DNA of 9,053 nt from Shimia_B sp038527375 (GTDB taxonomy: Bacteria > Pseudomonadota > Alphaproteobacteria > Rhodobacterales > Rhodobacteraceae), in the NCBI GenBank assembly GCA_038527375.1, contig JBCBFU010000079.1, forward strand, positions 1-9,053, written 5' to 3'. The first letter of the stretch is position 1; each line of letters opens with the position of its first letter. Positions 5,914 through 9,053 of this stretch are shown piece after piece. The notes under the pieces are model-generated. The model saw only the letters and a list, made by a program, of their open reading frames with translations, was not told the DNA's origin and ran no database searches. Made by a program: the position numbers and the translations under genes.

Positions 5914-7089
5914 ATGACCGATATCGTCATTCTGGGCGGGGCCCGCACCGCCATCGGCACCTTTGGCGGACGCCTCGCCGGAACCGCACCCATTGACCTT
6001 GGCACCATCGCCGCCAAGGCCGCCATCGAGCGTTCTGGTGTTGCCGCAGACAAGATCGGGCATGTGGCCTTTGGCCATGTCATCAACACCGAACCACGGG
6101 ACATGTACCTGTCCCGCGTCGCGTCGGTTGAAGCGGGGGTTCCCAACACCACGCCCGCGATGAATGTGAACCGCCTGTGCGGGTCGGGCCTTCAGGCGAT
6201 CGTGTCGGTTACGCAATCGCTCATGCTGGGCGACGCTGAGTTCGGCCTTGCGGGCGGGGCCGAGAATATGAGCCGGTCACCCTTTATCCTGTCGGACCAA
6301 CGCTGGGGCGCCAAGATGGGCGACGTGAAGACGCGCGACATGATGCTGGGCGCGCTGAACTGCCCGTTCGGGACAGGGCACATGGGCGTGACAGCCGAAA
6401 ACGTGGCCGCAGAGCATGGCGTCACGCGCGAAGATCAGGATGCGTTTGCGCTGGAGAGCCAGGAACGCGCCGCGCGGGCCATCGCCGAGGGACGCTTTGC
6501 CGATCAAATCACCCCGGTCGAGGTCCGCGTGAAGCGCGACATGGTGGCGTTTGAGGTGGACGAACATCCCAAGGCGTCGACCATGGAAACGCTGGGCGGC
6601 TTGCGGCCCGTGTTCCAGAAGGACGGCACGGTCACGGCGGGCAACGCATCGGGGATCAATGACGGGGCTGCGGCGATCGTCATGGCCCGCGCCGACGCGG
6701 CAGAGGCCGCGGGCCTGTCGCCGAAGTTCCGCATCTTGGGCTATGGCCACGCGGGTGTCCGCCCCGAGGTGATGGGCATCGGCCCGGTCCCCGCCGTCGA
6801 AAACCTGCTGGCCCGCACGGGCCTGAAGGGGGACGATTTCGACGTCGTTGAATCGAACGAGGCCTTCGCCAGTCAGGCGGTTGCTGTGACGCGCGGCCTT
6901 GGCCTCGATCCGGCCAAGGTGAACCCCAACGGCGGCGCGATTGCTCTGGGCCACCCGGTGGGGGCGACGGGCGCCATCATCATGGTCAAAGCGATGTACG
7001 AATTGGAGCGGATCGGCGGCAAGCGCGCGCTGGCCACCATGTGCATCGGCGGCGGTCAGGGCATCGCGGTTGCGATTGAGCGTCTCTAG
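5914..7089 (+). CDS. Thiolase (acetyl-CoA C-acetyl/acyltransferase)
   Basis: This 391-residue enzyme has exactly the usual biosynthetic-thiolase length. The catalytic residues are all present: nucleophile C89 in NRLCGSGLQAI, NEAFA with N315, H347 in GGAIALGHPVGATGA, and C377 in CIGGGQG. The family condenses two acetyl-CoA to acetoacetyl-CoA, or cleaves/forms 3-ketoacyl-CoA. It acts in the cytosol in polyhydroxybutyrate, ketone or fatty-acid metabolism. No phaB or phaC lies beside it, so a dedicated PHB role is not shown, and chain-length preference (PhaA- or BktB-like) cannot be read from sequence. ATG 5914 is set by AAGGA (5903-5907) six bases upstream and the standard start MTDIVILGGARTAIG. 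The frame is open 107 codons further upstream, but that only reads antisense to the neighbour. Its TAG overlaps the stop of yaaA. Confidence 0.93.
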   Translation: MTDIVILGGARTAIGTFGGRLAGTAPIDLGTIAAKAAIERSGVAADKIGHVAFGHVINTEPRDMYLSRVASVEAGVPNTTPAMNVNRLCGSGLQAIVSVTQSLMLGDAEFGLAGGAENMSRSPFILSDQRWGAKMGDVKTRDMMLGALNCPFGTGHMGVTAENVAAEHGVTREDQDAFALESQERAARAIAEGRFADQITPVEVRVKRDMVAFEVDEHPKASTMETLGGLRPVFQKDGTVTAGNASGINDGAAAIVMARADAAEAAGLSPKFRILGYGHAGVRPEVMGIGPVPAVENLLARTGLKGDDFDVVESNEAFASQAVAVTRGLGLDPAKVNPNGGAIALGHPVGATGAIIMVKAMYELERIGGKRALATMCIGGGQGIAVAIERL

Positions 7090-7871
7090 GCTGCGGCCTG
7101 CGTCGTGTAGGGACGGCTGAACGCGGGGGCCTCTGGTTTCGAGAGGTCCTCGCGGAAGCGGTACCCGCCCAGATCAAAATCCCGCAAGCCGGCCAGATCC
7201 GTCACGCGGTTTTGGACAATGAAGCGCGCCATCGACCCGCGCGCGCGTTTGGCAAAAAAGCTCACGATCTTCTCGGAGCCGTCCTTCTCTTCCAGGAAGG
7301 TCGGGGTGATCACCCGGGGCTTGAGCGCCCCCAGATCGACAGCGCCGAAATACTCCTGGCTCGCGCAGTTCACGAGGATGTCCGCCCCGGTCTCGGCCGC
7401 CTGCGCGTTCAGCGCCTTGGCGATCTGGCTGCCCCAATAGTCGTAGAGGTTGCCGCCCCGGCGCGTTTTCAGGCGGCTGCCCATCTCTAACCTGTAAGGT
7501 TGGATTTCATCCAGCGGGCGCAGCAGGCCATAAAGCCCCGACAGGATGCGCAGGTGGTCCTGCGCATAGCGCATCTCGTCGTCCGACAGGCTCGCCGCCT
7601 CCAGCCCCTGATAGGTGTCGCCGGCGAATGCCAGCGCGGCGGGGCGCAGGGCGTCGTCATCCGGCGCGTCCGAGAATGCGCGAAAGCGGTCCCGGTTCAG
7701 GCGCGCCAGATCATCCGACAGCGACATGAGCGATTTCAAATCGCGCAGGGGCAGGTTGCGCGCGGTCTTGGCAAGCCGCAGCGCGTCCGCCTCGAAATCC
7801 GGTTTCGTCACATCGTCGCGGTCCACGGGCGACCAATCGAGACGTTTTGCGGGTGAGACGACGACAAGCAT
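7086..7871 (-). CDS. yaaA: Peroxide stress protein YaaA (DUF328/UPF0246)
   Basis: This 261-residue protein is close to the length of E. coli YaaA. Family landmarks are SPAKRLDW (6-13), the signature SGLYGLLRPLDEIQPYRLEM (111-130), NCASQEYF (168-175) and KIVSFFAKRARG (201-212). In E. coli, YaaA is induced by OxyR and lowers free intracellular iron during hydrogen peroxide stress; DNA binding has been reported for the family. It is cytosolic, without signal peptide or membrane helices. ATG 7871 has AGGGGG (7879-7884) upstream at a suitable distance. It lies 53 bp after the end of recQ on the same strand, so read-through from recQ is possible, but a promoter of its own is also visible there. No OxyR site was recognised. 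Its stop codon overlaps that of the convergent thiolase. Confidence 0.93.
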   Translation of the reverse strand: MLVVVSPAKRLDWSPVDRDDVTKPDFEADALRLAKTARNLPLRDLKSLMSLSDDLARLNRDRFRAFSDAPDDDALRPAALAFAGDTYQGLEAASLSDDEMRYAQDHLRILSGLYGLLRPLDEIQPYRLEMGSRLKTRRGGNLYDYWGSQIAKALNAQAAETGADILVNCASQEYFGAVDLGALKPRVITPTFLEEKDGSEKIVSFFAKRARGSMARFIVQNRVTDLAGLRDFDLGGYRFREDLSKPEAPAFSRPYTTQAAA

Positions 7872-7900
7872 GTAAGGGCCCCCTGTAGGCGTTTGATGCT

Positions 7901-7928
7901 AAGATAGCGGGCGGCTGCGCGGCCTCAA
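7901..7928 (-). promoter_or_regulatory. Possible yaaA promoter overlapping the recQ stop
   Basis: On the minus strand TTGAGG (7928-7923) and TATCTT (7906-7901) are 16 bp apart. Each matches the sigma-70 consensus at four of six positions. The -35 box includes the recQ TGA stop. Transcription would begin near 7894, about 23 bases before the yaaA ATG, leaving room for its ribosome-binding site. Confidence 0.4.
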
Positions 7929-9053
7929 GACGCTGCGCGCAACACCGTCAGGAACGCTTCGCCAAAGCGTTCGACGTGACGCTCGCCCATCCCCTGAATG
8001 CGGCCCAATTGATCGAGGCAATCGGGTTTGCGTTCCGCGATCTGGCGCAAGGTGGACGGGGTGCAGGACAAAGGTTTTTCGGTCCCCATTTCGCCATTGC
8101 GCAACTGGTCCTGCGCGTCGGCCAATTGGTCGAACAACGCACCTTCTGGCCGCCCGGCGAGCTTGCGGCGCGAGGGATGTACCTCCTCTGCGGTGCCGTT
8201 GATGACCGCGAGAAAGGCGTCGCCATAGCTGTCGAGCTTCTTGGCCCCGACCCCGCTGATCCCGGCCATCTGATCAAGGTTGCCGGGCCGCCGCTGCGCC
8301 ATTTCGATCAGGGTTTTGTCGTTGAAGATCACATAGGCGGGCACCTTGGCCTGTTCGGCCAGCGCGCGGCGTTTCGCCTTGAGCGCCGAGAGCAGTGGCG
8401 CGTCCTCGTCACTGACCAGTGCCTTGACGGCGGGACCCCGGCGCGCGGCCTTGATCGTGTCCATGCGCAGATCAATCCGCGCCTCGTCCCGCAGGATCGG
8501 GCGGGCGGCCTGGGTCATGCGCAGCGCGCCATAGCGTTCGGGGTCCGGACGGCACAGGTCATGCCCCATCATCTGCCGAAAGATCGCCTGCCATTGCGGT
8601 TTGGACCATTCCTTGCCCACCCCGAAGGTCGGCAATTCGTCATGGGCGCGGCTCGTCACCTTTTGCGTCGCATTGCCCAGCAGGATGTCGATCAGGTGGC
8701 CGGTGCCAAAGCGTTCCTCTGTCCGCAGCATCGCGGACAGTGCCATGCGCACGGGCGTCGTGCCATCGGCCACCTCGGGCGGGCGGTCGCACAGATCACA
8801 GTTGTCGCACGTCACCTCATCATCGCCAAAATAGGTCAACAGCTGCTTGCGGCGGCAGCCCAGCGCCTCGGCCAGACCCAGAAGCGCGTTCAGCCGAGCG
8901 TGATCGGCCTCTTTCCGCTCCGGCGGAGCAAGCCCCTCGTCAATCTGCTGGCGGCGCAGCGCGATGTCTTGGGGACCAAAGAGCGTGAGCGTCTCAGCAG
9001 GGGCGCCATCGCGCCCCGCGCGACCGATCTCTTGGTAATAGGCCTCGATCGAC
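7925..9053 (-). CDS. recQ: ATP-dependent DNA helicase RecQ, C-terminal part
   Basis: About 375 residues are visible before the right edge cuts the gene; the N-terminal DEAH-type ATPase lobe, roughly 300 residues in a normal RecQ, lies outside. The visible part begins in helicase motif VI (YYQEIGRAGRDG, near 9040-9000). The RQC zinc-binding subdomain follows, with four cysteines: CRRKQLL (Cys at 8857-8855) then C-x2-C-x2-C in CDNCDLC (8809-8789). Next come a winged-helix region, a canonical HRDC domain (about 8404-8198, containing AYVIFNDKTLIEMA and GISGVGAKKLDSYG), and a second HRDC-like unit (about 8146-7929) with STLRQIAERKP and IQGMGERHVERFG. RecQ is a 3'-5' helicase acting in RecF-pathway recombination and fork repair. 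A start at an internal TTG (8839) would cut through the zinc site and is not real. Confidence 0.95.
   Translation of the reverse strand, partial: SIEAYYQEIGRAGRDGAPAETLTLFGPQDIALRRQQIDEGLAPPERKEADHARLNALLGLAEALGCRRKQLLTYFGDDEVTCDNCDLCDRPPEVADGTTPVRMALSAMLRTEERFGTGHLIDILLGNATQKVTSRAHDELPTFGVGKEWSKPQWQAIFRQMMGHDLCRPDPERYGALRMTQAARPILRDEARIDLRMDTIKAARRGPAVKALVSDEDAPLLSALKAKRRALAEQAKVPAYVIFNDKTLIEMAQRRPGNLDQMAGISGVGAKKLDSYGDAFLAVINGTAEEVHPSRRKLAGRPEGALFDQLADAQDQLRNGEMGTEKPLSCTPSTLRQIAERKPDCLDQLGRIQGMGERHVERFGEAFLTVLRAAS

Noticed and set aside
7212..7875. Several plus-strand open frames opposite yaaA
   Set aside because: They are shadows of yaaA, which has clear family signatures over its full length.

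Overview
The window looks like the chromosome of a marine alphaproteobacterium of the Rhodobacterales (roseobacter/Rhodobacteraceae). The DNA is GC-rich with strong C/G third-position bias. The SerC is the short alphaproteobacterial type beginning MAHQAPATRP..NPRFSSGPCAKPP, followed by a long-form SerA with a C-terminal ACT domain. The other proteins (thiolase, YaaA, RecQ with tandem HRDC domains, an N-terminally solenoid-like membrane protein) also fit this group. This assignment is by recognition only; no search was run.

Layout, left to right. Positions 1-180 hold an abnormal structure. The ribosome-binding site and first codons of serC occur twice, head to head, as a perfect 46-bp inverted repeat (50-95 and 135-180). 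A second, slightly different serC start reads off the left edge on the minus strand. The complete serC (161-1312, +) is followed after a 161-bp gap by serA (1474-3066, +) and a clear intrinsic terminator (3094-3123). The gap contains an 11-bp-phased repeat enclosed by a 9-bp inverted repeat. Next is a PPP-family metallophosphoesterase (3210-4001, +). Its 3' end overlaps by 17 bp the convergent gene for a large orphan membrane protein (3985-5547, -), which has a small two-helix membrane protein gene (5587-5808, -) just upstream on the same strand. A thiolase gene (5914-7089, +) diverges from that pair and converges on yaaA (7086-7871, -), their stop codons sharing a CTAG. The window ends inside recQ (7925 to right edge, -), which lacks its N-terminal helicase core.

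Function. serC and serA supply two of the three steps of the phosphorylated L-serine pathway: SerA oxidises 3-phosphoglycerate and SerC transaminates the product. The thiolase handles acetoacetyl/3-ketoacyl-CoA units. YaaA belongs to the peroxide-stress iron-homeostasis family, and RecQ is a DNA-repair helicase transcribed in the same direction just upstream of it. The membrane-protein pair is of unknown function. Most of the window is ordinary core genome. The parts that repay a second look are the inverted serC start, the possible serC leader RNA, the phased repeat upstream of serA, and the orphan membrane-protein pair. No mobile element, CRISPR array, tRNA or rRNA was seen, and no gene-free stretch exceeds 300 bases.
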